A DNA stretch of 11,428 nucleotides, taken from contig NWUY0300044591.1 of assembly GCA_004151065.3 (NCBI GenBank), forward strand, positions 39,344-50,771, read 5' to 3'. The notes beneath the pieces are model-generated. The model ran no database searches. It was not told the origin of the DNA and worked only from the letters and a program-made list of their open reading frames with translations. Source of the stretch: Larix sibirica. Lineage: Eukaryota; Streptophyta; Pinopsida; Pinales; Pinaceae. Shown here piece after piece: positions 1 through 8,045 of the stretch. The position numbers and the translations under genes were made by a program. Numbering within the stretch: position 1 is the first letter of the stretch; each line of letters begins with the position of its first letter.

Positions 1-703
1 CCCCTCTCAATATTAAATCGATTCCAACAACTTAAGTTTTTAAGTTGCTAAAATTTAAATTTGGATTATCATGTATGGATTTATCATTACCAAATTTAAA
101 TTATTATACCAATTTCAACCTCATAAATTGTTTAACAATTTAAATATATTGTTATATTTTATATTAATAAAAATAATATTAAATAGTTAAGTTTTTTTTA
201 TTTCTTTTAGGTATGAAGTAAAACTGCAGTAAAATATAGTATCCTAACTTTATATATGGAAGTAAAGCTTGGTGGAGACTTGATACCATATGATTTTTGT
301 CTAGTCTCAACAATGATGGAGAATAGGGGATACTGAGTATCTTGGGGATATTATAAGGGGTTGAAACCACTCTTTAGGTCTTGGAGTAAAGACCTAAAAC
401 TACTATTGATTTGCTAAGAGCTCTTCTTCCTCGGAAGTAAGCAAATAGGTTAACGACCCAATACCCAAAGGCATCTGGAAGGAGTGGATGTTTGCCCCCT
501 TATGGACTACCAAGGGGTTATTTTAGATTGTATAGTTTTCCTTAAATAATTGTGATGATTTCATTCACATTTATGGGTAGCGAGTAATGGATGTCCTCAT
601 TACCAATATAACCACTAAATTATGATAGGTTTTGCCCCTTTTAAATTAAAATAATAAAAATAAAAACTTGAATCTTCACATTTAACTAATAAATACATAA
701 ACC
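1..703. other. AT-rich non-genic sequence
   Basis: I see no convincing coding sequence. Short open frames here lack family motifs and compositional bias. The middle part (about 230-640) is less AT-rich than its flanks and could be a decayed repeat, but no LTR ends, primer site or domain can be recognised. It contains one short perfect hairpin, listed separately. Confidence 0.5.
375..396. repeat. Perfect 8-bp inverted repeat (hairpin)
   Basis: TAGGTCTT and AAGACCTA form an 8-bp perfect stem around a 6-nt loop. It is not followed by a T-run or placed next to a gene, so no terminator or regulatory role is claimed. A chance occurrence in 11 kb is possible. Confidence 0.4.
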
Positions 704-714
704 AAATTAACTAA
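704..714. repeat. Target-site duplication, left copy
   Basis: AAATTAACTAA here matches AAATCAACTAA at 967-977 in 10 of 11 positions. The pair brackets the SINE-like element exactly: this copy directly follows its A-rich 3' tail, as expected for target-primed reverse transcription by LINE machinery. Confidence 0.55.
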
Positions 715-900
715 TTTTTTTCTTTTTTGTTTACTCGAAACTCCCTCACTTGGTGGGAGTGGCCTTTGGTCTCATAAACCATGACCTAGGGACATCTATT
801 CCGTCAAAATCCCACAGGGATTGCACTCGGCCTGGACCACACCAACCATCAACTTGGCTAGGTTTTGGGGTGTCTCCTTCCAAATACTTCACCCCTAAGG

Positions 901-911
901 AAAATTGAACC
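901..911 (-). promoter_or_regulatory. Pol III B-box-like motif of the SINE
   Basis: On the minus strand this reads GGTTCAATTTT, close to the B-box consensus GGTTCGANNCC, and it is preceded by a D-to-T-arm-like stretch (GTGACCTG). It lies about 43 nt downstream of the A-box-like motif. The usual CG of the box is CA here, as expected after decay of methylated CpG. Confidence 0.5.
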
Positions 912-942
912 CAGGTCACCTCGTTGATGAAAGCCACACTAA

Positions 943-954
943 CTAAATAAACTA
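943..954 (-). promoter_or_regulatory. Pol III A-box-like motif of the SINE
   Basis: On the minus strand this reads TAGTTTATTTAG and continues as TTAGTGTGGC, resembling the tRNA D-arm pattern TAGCTCAGTTGGTTAGAGC with mostly C-to-T and G-to-A differences. It starts 12 nt inside the inferred 5' end of the element. Confidence 0.45.
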
Positions 955-966
955 GCAAAAATGGAC

Positions 967-977
967 AAATCAACTAA
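967..977. repeat. Target-site duplication, right copy
   Basis: AAATCAACTAA pairs with AAATTAACTAA at 704-714 (10 of 11 identical) and abuts the 5' end of the minus-strand SINE-like element. Confidence 0.55.
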
Positions 978-1172
978 AATTATAAACAAACTACTCATCA
1001 ATTACTTTCCAAAGAAATAATGCAATAACCAATTTATAAACCCACGTCGCATATCCATAAAAACATATCCATAAGAGAAGACCGTACTTACTACAGCTAT
1101 GGGTAGCACTATACAAAATGTTGTTTGCTATGTTAATACACCAAGTTGATCCATGGTACTAGTAAAGTAGGA

Positions 1173-1475
1173 GACTTGCTCTTTCATTAATCATTTGGTA
1201 TTAGTTAACTAGTGACCACTTACTCGATAAGGTACATGGAATAATGGAGCGCACAACATTGTGAAGGGCCCATAGAAGACTTGCTCTTTCATTAATCAAC
1301 TAACATTAGGCCACTTCCTTAACAAAGTACATGGAATAATGGAGTGCATAACATGGTGGAGGCCCCAAGGATGCTTGATCTTTCATTAATCAACTAGTAT
1401 TAGTTAACTAGTGGTCACTTCCTTAGCATAGTACATGGAATCATGGAGTGCATACTATGGTGGAGGGCCTGGAAG
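1173..1475. repeat. Three-unit tandem repeat, about 95-105 bp per unit
   Basis: Three consecutive units begin near 1173, 1278 and 1372. Each starts with a variant of CTTGCTCTTTCATTAATCA, carries CACTT(A/C)C in the middle, then GTACATGGAAT(A/C)ATGGAG, and ends in a GGGCC-like block. The middle unit lacks about 12 bp of the TATTAGTTAACTAGT segment that units 1 and 3 share. Divergence between units suggests an old array. There are no coding features; it could be a minisatellite or an internal repeat of an LTR. Confidence 0.75.
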
Positions 1476-1583
1476 GAGCCTTCAATTTTTAAGTAATGTA
1501 GGTATTAATATTATATATTAACGGTACAAACTCTATGACACAGACTCTATTATTATAGTTGTTATATGGGACTTTGTTCCTCA

Positions 1584-1834
1584 TAGTTATTCTCAAGCCT
1601 CAACAAAGAGAGCATGTTCATTTTCAAAGTTTTCAATATAATTTTTTATATTTAAACTCATCTAAAAAGTTTATATTATAGTTAGTATAGTTGTTCTCGA
1701 GACTCAACAAAGAGAGAACATGCATATTCTCAAAGTTTTAGATTATATATAAAATTGTATTTCAATATTCAACAAACATAGAGTATGCATACTCTCAAAG
1801 TTCTAGATTGTATATATAATTGTATTTCAATATG
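1584..1834. repeat. Degenerate tandem repeat A (about 70-100 bp units)
   Basis: Three related segments begin near 1584, 1687 and 1767. Each contains a CAACAAA-GAGA-(C)ATG-CAT core followed by CTCAAAGTTnTAGATT and an AT-rich tail. The third copy is the most diverged at its start but best conserved in the ATGCAT-CTCAAAGTT part. It runs directly into repeat B, sharing the TAGATTGTATATATAATTG segment. Confidence 0.6.
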
Positions 1835-2014
1835 CATTTATTATTTATTATATTGTAGTTGAGTTGATATGGTTATTTTATAGTATTTGTTTTTATTAAC
1901 TTTATAGTATATCTAGATTGTATAAATAATTGTATTTCAATCGGCATTTATTATATTGTAGTTGAGTTAGTATGGTTATTTTATAGTATTTGTTTTTATT
2001 AATTTTATAGTATA
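1802..2014. repeat. Two-unit tandem duplication B (about 110 and 103 bp)
   Basis: Unit 1 (1802-1911) and unit 2 (1912-2014) both start with TCTAGATTGTATA and end with TTATAGTATAT. They are nearly identical by eye except for a 6-8 bp deletion in the ATTTATTATTTATT tract of unit 2 and a few substitutions. Their similarity is much higher than within repeat A, so this duplication is younger. Confidence 0.75.
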
Positions 2015-4640
2015 TTTTGAATATGATAATATATGATAAAAATTATTCAGTTCATAGTTATCAGTTTGAACAACAGTTTAAAATAGTGAATGCATTGTGA
2101 AATTAAAAAAAAATTGTGTATAGTTTTTGTAAATTTTACAAATAGGTTGTTAACAAATATGACTGTTTATTGTATAGTGACAGTACCCACTATATATAAT
2201 ATTCGAGATTTTTTAATAGTAATTAGTAGTACTTATAGTCTTATGATTTTGATCATGGAAAATGATATGTAAAATGATGGAAAACCATATTCTATAAGGC
2301 TCTAGACTATGTGAAGGTGGTTTTATTAATATAAATAGAACTGCATATTTTTTCTATGGAAAAAAGGATAAAAAATATTTGAAGCCACTCATTTTCTAGC
2401 TAAGTATTAGATAAAAAATTCAACAAAATTTGAGATGTACAACATAGCTCCGCAAGTTAAAGTTCCAAGGGCACAATTTCTCCATGCTCCCATGGGTAAT
2501 GAGGGTCTCTAAAGCTACCCAAAGTCTTGAAAAAACTTGAAATGTCTTGGAACTATACCCTCTTTGGATATTTTGCTTCATTGGATTCCGACCATAATGA
2601 GATTTTTTGAGTTGTTTTGGTTATCCCATGTGATAAGCCGAATGCAAATGGTACACATGGAAGTGAGAATCTCTTGCCACTCAGTTAGATTCCCCACTCT
2701 ATAAGTCAATTTATACAACATGAAGTGTGCTTTCTCATTGGTAACAATTACATTATTAAGATGATCAATATATGCAATCTATATTTCCTTCTTATATTGT
2801 GTAGTTATGGTTTTCACATATCATATAGTTGTGGATTTCCTATACCTATGATGTCAAGGACATCACCCTCTTTGATGAAATTCAAATGTATCCTAAGGCT
2901 TCCCAAAGGATCATTATGTTTGGTGACTCCCTCGTCAATTGTTGGCGTTTATCTTTAGTAATTCCCTCACTTTTTAGACAGTCTAGTGACGATGTAAATA
3001 AATTTTTTCATCCACATTGATGCAATATCCTTTCATGTTCCTTGCACTTTGAAGTTTCTAATTAGTGGCATTCCAACATTGAATGGTCTAACGATGGACA
3101 ATGTGTGCATTAAATGAAGCATAATTCAGTGGCTAGTGGTAGAGTTATGGTTTTTATATGTCTTGCATGCATTGGATCCAACATCCTTCATTGTTGTTGT
3201 AGGCAATTTCATCCTTGGCACAAGATATGCAGGTCATAGAGTCGTAAATTACAACATATTCTCAATCTTCCCAATCATCACAAATGATATGTCATAATAA
3301 GTGCACTTCAAATAGTGCACCAACACTCTTCACTCTTTATCCTTGTCTAACCCTCGAGACAAGTACAATGAGAAAATAGAGTCAAACCATTCAAACCATC
3401 TACATCAATCTTGACCTTAACCACAACCAAATAATCATCTACTTTTATGTTGATCTATAATACACCAATATCCTATCGTCTACTAACTTTATGTGACCCT
3501 ATTAATTGTGTGTTCCTTACTATAGCAGGTCACATTTCCCTACGAATGGTGTATTCAACACATAAAATACTCAACACAACTAATTTCCTCTCTATGCATC
3601 AGTCTCAATGACTCCTTAATTCACTGAGAATGTCCCCATGGTCATCAGTCCTTCCTACAAAAATGCTTAGGCACATGCATGTGTAATCACTATATCTTAT
3701 CAAAATAGATGTTCAATACTGGAATGAATCCTACAAAGAATGGAAAAGAATAGATCGTATATCGCTTCACCATTAACAAATTGCAAATCAACAACAACAA
3801 TCTTCCTCATCAACAAATCTCTCAACAATCATGGATCCAAATGTATAAGGCTTGAGACTACTTCAACTCTAAATTATTGTTGCAAAAATCATCATCAAAA
3901 CTTCAAATAGTGGTCATGTCTTGAAAACTTTTCCTCTAAAGTTAGTTCCACCACTACTTTGACCAGAATTGATGATCAACACATAATGGTAAATATAATT
4001 AAATATTGACTCAAATATTTGTCTCAAACTCATGCCAATGTCAAGAAGGGAGAACATAGTTCATATACTAAATTTGATCAAAACTAGTACCCTTCACCTA
4101 AAATTGATCCTCACAAATGATTGACTCCAAATTAATCATCCGAGTCATGATAATTGATAAATTCTTTGAAAGACTACTTCAATAATCGAATGTCATACCA
4201 CTAGATTCAAAATAAATATTGAATTGGGAAGTGATAATCTCATGGTGTAAAAGAGAAAAATATGAGACATTTGATCTAATCTCTTCTACCAACATGTTGA
4301 TTTCATGACTCGGACTTGAAATAATTTGTTGTAAGGCGTCTCCAACGTTGTTGGTGATCTAAAATGGATCCACAATAAAATATTGAATGGTTAATGGCTT
4401 AGTCGATCAATGCAAAGCACTCGAAAAAACTAGAAGTTTTGGTTAGGAAGTTAATGATGAGGTTGAAGGATACAATTGATAGTGTGAAGGGCACCATTCT
4501 AGATCAACCAACTAATACTCAAATCTAGAGTGTCACATTACCAATGTAAGCATAGAAATAAAAAAGGAAGAAAGAAAAATCAAAGGAACCTTGAATTAGA
4601 ACGTTACCGACAAAATACAACAAGGGAAAGGAAGATCCTA
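2015..4640. other. Long AT-rich stretch with no recognisable gene
   Basis: About 2.6 kb with no frame I can assign to a family. Overlapping short frames at 2725-3020 lack motifs, and stops are frequent in all frames. The composition changes near 3300-3850, where the + strand becomes rich in CAAC/CATC triplets, as if it were the antisense of a decayed coding region. Minus-strand reading around 3380-3480 gives short plausible runs but no diagnostic protease, gag or polymerase motif. It is best regarded as ancient, unidentifiable repeat sequence. Confidence 0.45.
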
Positions 4641-5030
4641 TATATGGGAAGTTGAAGACACGAGATTCCTATCCTTTCAAATATTCCCAACAAATCCAAC
4701 ACCTATAAACCCAAGCACAATGATTAAGAAGGGGTTCTTTGGTAGAGACAAGAGGGAATGATAAGTAAGTTTCCATGAATGTAATTTGTAATGTTCCAGA
4801 GTGCCAAACAACATTGTAAATTTTGTAATTACTGAGAAATAAAGACCAAGCATAGCCATTTGATGTTGGAGTTTTTCCTTTGGGTTTCTCCAAGGCAATC
4901 TCTATTATTTATTGTCTTACTTATTGTGTGAGGGAGTTTTTATATAAATGATTGCTTTGTTCTAGTGTTAATTAATTGTAGTACCCATGAGTACAATTGC
5001 CCATTTTATGCGCCCACAACACTATTACTA
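4640..5030 (+). mobile_element. Possible LTR remnant (solo LTR)
   Basis: The stretch has the look of the R-U5 part of a plant LTR: an AATAAA signal (4838-4843), then GTTGGAGTTTTTCCTTTGGG and a TTTCTCCAAGGCAATC-type segment, then a T-rich run with TATTGTCTTACTTATTGTG. This pattern, a polyadenylation signal followed by a GGGTTTCTCC-like box, is common in Ty1/copia LTRs. No primer binding site follows within 100 bp and no second copy is visible in the window, so a solo LTR is the likeliest form. The ends are approximate. Two short overlapping minus-strand frames here lack any recognisable domain. Confidence 0.35.
4838..4843 (+). promoter_or_regulatory. Candidate polyadenylation signal AATAAA
   Basis: A canonical AATAAA lies about 30 bp before the GTTGGAGTTTTTCC box in the LTR-like segment, a usual arrangement for LTR transcript ends. 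In AT-rich DNA such hexamers also occur by chance. Confidence 0.3.
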
Positions 5031-5162
5031 ACTTGTTGGAATCGTTGGCTTAATATAACTCAATTTTCTTATTTGTTTAACGCGTATAATAAAGGATTTT
5101 TCATTAGAAATTTGTAGATGAGGGTGTTTTGCTTATCCTATGTTTGAACCATGTTTACCATT

Positions 5163-5430
5163 GCACAGCACTACATCACACTCCTTACATAATGCGTACA
5201 AACTACCTATGACTCTATTTCCCCTTTGCTTTCAAATAATTGGTTTGTACATACAACTTGATTTCTCCTTTGATTGGATAAATGACATGTATCCACAATG
5301 ATTATCCCTTTTCTATTCTCATTGAAATGATTACTTAATGTGCATTGAACATTGTCAAACCTTGTGTAATAGCACATTGACTCTACCTCACACTCTTTGT
5401 ACAATGCATAGTGACAACCTACAACCATCA
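5163..5430. repeat. Degenerate direct repeat, about 208 bp apart
   Basis: Segments at about 5163-5212 and 5371-5430 share CTCACACTC(C/T)TT, then (A)CA(T/A)AATGC(G/A)TA and CAAnCTAC in the same order and orientation. Similarity continues weakly upstream (TTGAAC...). This may be a remnant tandem array with a period near 208 bp, or a repeat inside an LTR. The identity is modest. Confidence 0.35.
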
Positions 5431-5439
5431 TTGGATCAA

Positions 5440-5940
5440 TTCAAGTGAATGCTCCAAGAAGCATACACAAAATTCATCTCCAAGCCTATGCACATTTCAA
5501 TTAGCTATGACCATCAACTCATAAACATATGAATAAACATATTAAATGCCTCATGGTTATAGTGATGGCAATGATGAAGATTAATGCTTTGGGTGTGCTT
5601 TGCATCTTGTTTATTACTTGAATTTATAATGAGTGGGAAAATGTGTTGTTGATAAAAGTGTTGGGCTTGAACATTTAAATAAATAGAGTGTGATGTTTCA
5701 CTAACATTTGAAATGAAATGAAATTGTATCCATTGTTGTACATTTGCCTCGTCACTGCACAACAAGTAGACAACTCTTGAAATCAAAGATAAATAGAGCT
5801 ATTCCTTCATGTTAATGAATACACCTCGATAAGCTTAATCTAAATTTGTCAGTGATCACAAAGACATAAAATTTTAATTTTGCTTAGAAGGATCCTTGTT
5901 GATGAGATAGACGAACCATAGCCTTATTGTTTATGAATCA
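5440..5940 (+). other. Region upstream of the gypsy primer site; may hold its 5' LTR end
   Basis: A 5' LTR would be expected to end just before the primer binding site at 5944, and the sequence there does end in CA (5939-5940). I cannot find its 5' boundary or a second LTR copy, so the LTR is inferred from position only. A 90-codon minus-strand frame (5514-5786) has no recognisable domain and is probably incidental. Confidence 0.35.
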
Positions 5941-5943
5941 TTA

Positions 5944-5956
5944 TGGTATCAAATCC
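5944..5956 (+). other. Primer binding site for initiator tRNA-Met
   Basis: TGGTATCAAATCC matches the plant initiator-tRNA-Met complementary sequence TGGTATCAGAGCC at 11 of 13 positions. In LTR retrotransposons this site, just 3' of the 5' LTR, primes minus-strand DNA synthesis. Three bases separate it from the CA that would end the LTR, and the gag start follows 31 bp downstream. Confidence 0.65.
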
Positions 5957-5987
5957 CAAGTTCAAAAACACTTGGCGAACAACTGAT

Positions 5988-6816
5988 ATGGTAAACACTT
6001 GCAGTGGATACCAAGAAAGTGGAGAACCATTGTTGCAAGGTCTAGAGAGGAGTAGAAAACAAAAAATGACAAGAAATTATCTTGAAGAACACAACAAGGA
6101 AGTTTTGGGATCCAAGTTTACTTAGCTAGAGCAGAGCATTGCTACACTGACTCAAATGGTAACACAATTGTTGGTAAAGAAGGATAATGAAGGACACTCA
6201 CAAGAGACTAAAGAAGAAGAAAAGGTTGACCCAAAGGATTCCAAAGGCAAGAAGCTCGGAGACTCAAGAAATGACAACTCTCTTCCTTTATCTTCCAATA
6301 TTCCAAAGAAGGTAGAATTGAAACACGAACTTATGATGGTCAAGTTAATGCCGAAAAATTGATTAGAGGTTTATTTTGGACATTATAAAATAAAAGAAAC
6401 AATACGTCATACTTCCTTTTCTTATTTGAAAATCATTCAAACATGGTCTGTTATGGTAGGAGAGCTATATAGATGCATTGAAGCTAGGAAAAAATACCAT
6501 GGTTACAAAATGGGGGGATTTCAAGGAATTGTTGAAATCATAATTCTATCCCATAGGATGTAAAGAGGAACAACTCATGAAATGGCAACACTTTCAACCA
6601 AAAACAAGGACATAATGTACAATTATACACATTCAAATTTTGAAAGCAAGCCATTAGGTTGTGTATCTTTAGAAGAGTCTAGGGTAGTGCTGAAGTATAT
6701 TAGAGGATTGTTCAACCATATCTGAATATCTGAAGGCAATTGCAACTTATTAGTGTGAAAGCATAGACGAGGGAAGCAAGAAGGCTCGCTACATTGAACT
6801 AGAATTTAGAGGGGTT
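5988..6816 (+). pseudogene. gag: Broken gag polyprotein of a Ty3/gypsy element
   Basis: Gag forms the virus-like particle of an LTR retrotransposon. The chosen start, MVNTCSGYQ at 5988, resembles the MVNTRSG-type start common in plant gypsy Gag. Translation runs to a TAG at 6123, and the same frame continues with a heptad-like segment (LEQSIATLTQMVTQLL) and a Lys/Glu-rich linker to a TGA at 6360. Beyond it LEVYFGHYKIKE still follows in that frame. A shift to another frame near 6490 gives MVTKWGDFKELLKS, a stop, then FYPIG and EEQLMKWQHF, which is the conserved core of the retrotransposon Gag domain (PF03732-like). Later pieces, VVLKYIRGL and KKARYIELEFRG, reach about 6812. No zinc knuckle is seen. 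The gene is clearly inactive, with at least three stops and two or more frameshifts. Confident as gypsy gag; no named clade is assigned. Confidence 0.7.
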
Positions 6817-7031
6817 TGACCTCTTTTGTTTGGGGAGCTTTCACACATTACACACATTAAAAGGCCACATGAATACCCTTAGATTAAGCCTTCTTCCATG
6901 CACTTTAAGGAATTTGTAGAGGGTTTTCTTTACTCCCTTTTAGGGCATTTCATGTGGATACGTCTTCTTTTAGGGACTTTTAGGCTTCTTCCTGCTTGGA
7001 ATCTTGACATCAATGAAAAACTTATTCAACA
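6817..7031 (-). repeat. Candidate 3' LTR of copia copy A
   Basis: Read on the minus strand, the segment begins TGTTGAATAAGTTTTTCATT directly after the polypurine tract and can end in GGTCA at 6817, giving the TG...CA ends typical of LTRs and a length of 215 bp. The low-coordinate edge coincides with the point where gypsy gag similarity stops. The start is fairly secure from the polypurine tract; the 6817 end is inferred, and no second LTR copy in the window confirms it. An inner 9-bp inverted repeat (CCACATGAA at 6865, TTCATGTGG at 6949) is present. Confidence 0.5.
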
Positions 7032-7047
7032 ATATCCCTCTTTGTCA
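7032..7047 (-). other. Polypurine tract of copia copy A
   Basis: On the minus strand this reads GACAAAGAGGGATAT immediately before TGTTG. It is close to the GACAAAGGGGGAGAT-TGTT junction seen in many plant copia elements. The tract resists RNase H and primes plus-strand DNA synthesis, so it marks the 3' LTR start. Confidence 0.55.
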
Positions 7048-7062
7048 TTGATAAAAACCATC

Positions 7063-7122
7063 ATAATCCCCCTTTCATCATGATCCCCTTGTGGGCATGC
7101 TTTTGATCTCCCCCCCCCTTTA
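7063..7122 (-). other. Two further purine tracts in the 3' untranslated region
   Basis: On the minus strand, AAAGGGGGGGGGAGATC (7106-7122, nine consecutive G) and GATGAAAGGGGGATTATG (about 7062-7079) lie between the pol end at 7221 and the LTR start. Multiple G-rich tracts between pol and the 3' LTR are known from some copia elements; the G9 run is also prone to length error in sequencing. Neither is followed by a TG start as convincing as the one at 7031. Confidence 0.4.
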
Positions 7123-7220
7123 ATATCAATGGCAAAGGGTAACTCTCCCTGACAAAATTTATCCTCATGTTCCTTTTTTTGTGCTGCTCATATCTAATTT
7201 TATGTTGAAGATTATGTGGA

Positions 7221-8045
7221 TCAATTTGGAGCAAAAATTACTCCTAGTCTCTGTCAGAGATACTCAAAAGTATCCCTTGGGAGAGGCTTCATGAAAATGT
7301 CTACAATCTATTCCCTTGTTCCAATGTATTCCAACTTGATGTTATTTTCTGTGACCTATTTCTGTAGAATGTGAAACTTGATAGGAATATGTTTTGTCTT
7401 GGAATGCATCATTGGATTCTTGGAGATGTTTATAGCACCGATGTTCTCATAGAGTACCGGAATAGGCTCATAATATTTGACTTGTATGTGCTGTAGAGTT
7501 TGCTTCATCTAGAGAAATTGAGTACAACATGGTGTTGTTGCAATATATTCTACTTCTGCTGTGGATAACGATACTGAAGATTGCTTCTTGCTCAACCAGG
7601 CCACTAAGCAGTCACCTAAGTAGAAATATTATCCACTTGTACTTCTTCTATCATCGACACTTTCTACCCAATCTACATCTGTGTAGACGACCATGTCCAA
7701 CTAATTTTCTTTCAGATACCATAGCCAAAGTCCGTTGTTCCTATAAGATATTTGGCGATCCTTTTCAATACTGGAGCATGAGTTTCCTTTGGATTTGTTT
7801 GAAATCTTGCAACGTCCAAAGACTTGCATTACATCTGGTCTTGAAGCTGTCACATAGAGTAGGATTTCAATCATCGATATATAGAGTCTTTGATCTACTT
7901 CTTTGGATTCATCATCTTTGTTTAGCTTGCAACTGGCGACCATAGGAGTACTTATAGTTTTGCATTCTTCCATTCCGAACTTATTCAACATTTCCTTGAT
8001 GTGCTTGGTTTGGGAAATGAAAATTCCATCATCTACCTGATATAT
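7221..8045 (-). pseudogene. pol: Copia copy A: RNase H domain and RT C-terminus
   Basis: RNase H removes the RNA strand of the replication intermediate. On the minus strand, the segment MLNKFGMEECKTISTPM and the block DESKEVDQRLY...LLYVTASRPDVM (around 7840-7990) are the usual copia link between reverse transcriptase and RNase H. Then come YTDVDW (7668-7685, first catalytic Asp) and STAEVEY (7545-7568, catalytic Glu). At the CDN position the codon at 7446-7448 reads Glu (YEN), so the third acidic residue is Asp-to-Glu. DIFMKPLPRDTFEYL follows, and pol ends with LGVIFAPN and a stop at 7221. Stops interrupt it, including a TAG in the GTREQ-type motif and a TGA before QRLGV. A 138-codon plus-strand frame at 7529-7945 is a shadow. 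Confidence 0.8.

Larger units (their letters stand above)
715..966 (-). mobile_element. tRNA-derived SINE-like retroposon
   Basis: This is a short non-coding retroposon of about 250 bp on the minus strand. Its 5' part reads like a degenerate tRNA: an A-box-like motif (TAGTTTATTTAG) and a B-box-like motif (GGTTCAATT) start about 43 nt apart, the spacing found in tRNA genes and tRNA-derived SINEs. An unrelated GC-richer body follows, then an A-rich 3' tail (ACAAAAAAGAAAAAA, read on the minus strand). An 11-bp direct repeat with one mismatch flanks it. SINEs are transcribed by RNA polymerase III from the internal promoter and mobilised by LINE proteins. A 75-codon open frame at 746-973 on the same strand is most likely incidental. 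I do not assign a named SINE family. Confidence 0.6.
5941..6816 (+). mobile_element. Ty3/gypsy-type LTR retrotransposon, 5' internal fragment
   Basis: This fragment holds the primer binding site, a 31-bp leader and most of a gag reading region, all on the + strand. Downstream protease, reverse transcriptase, RNase H and integrase are absent. The fragment ends within gag, exactly where an opposite-strand copia LTR candidate begins. The simplest reading is that a copia element inserted into gag and the rest of the gypsy element lies outside the window or was lost. The broken reading frames indicate age. Confidence 0.65.

Noticed and set aside
375-396. Hairpin as a transcription terminator
   Set aside because: There is no T-run, no adjacent gene and a plant context, so only the inverted repeat itself is reported.
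746-973. 75-codon minus-strand frame as a small gene
   Set aside because: It coincides with the SINE-like element on the same strand, which explains the sequence better; there is no known domain.
2725-3020. Overlapping plus-strand frames of 77 and 63 codons
   Set aside because: They lie in different frames, with no motif and no upstream or downstream gene structure.
4669-4898. Two overlapping minus-strand frames of 73-74 codons
   Set aside because: They occupy two frames of the same LTR-like segment and show no domain.
5514-5786. 90-codon minus-strand frame as a gene
   Set aside because: Residue make-up (His/Gln/Asn/Ser-rich) and lack of motifs fit chance reading of AT-rich DNA.
7110-7118. 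C9 run as a biological signal
   Set aside because: It is best explained as part of a purine tract on the minus strand; its exact length may be a sequencing artefact.
7529-7945. 138-codon plus-strand open frame
   Set aside because: It is antisense to the copia RNase H region, whose minus-strand motifs (YTDVDW, STAEVEY) are clear. The plus-strand protein has no recognisable domain.
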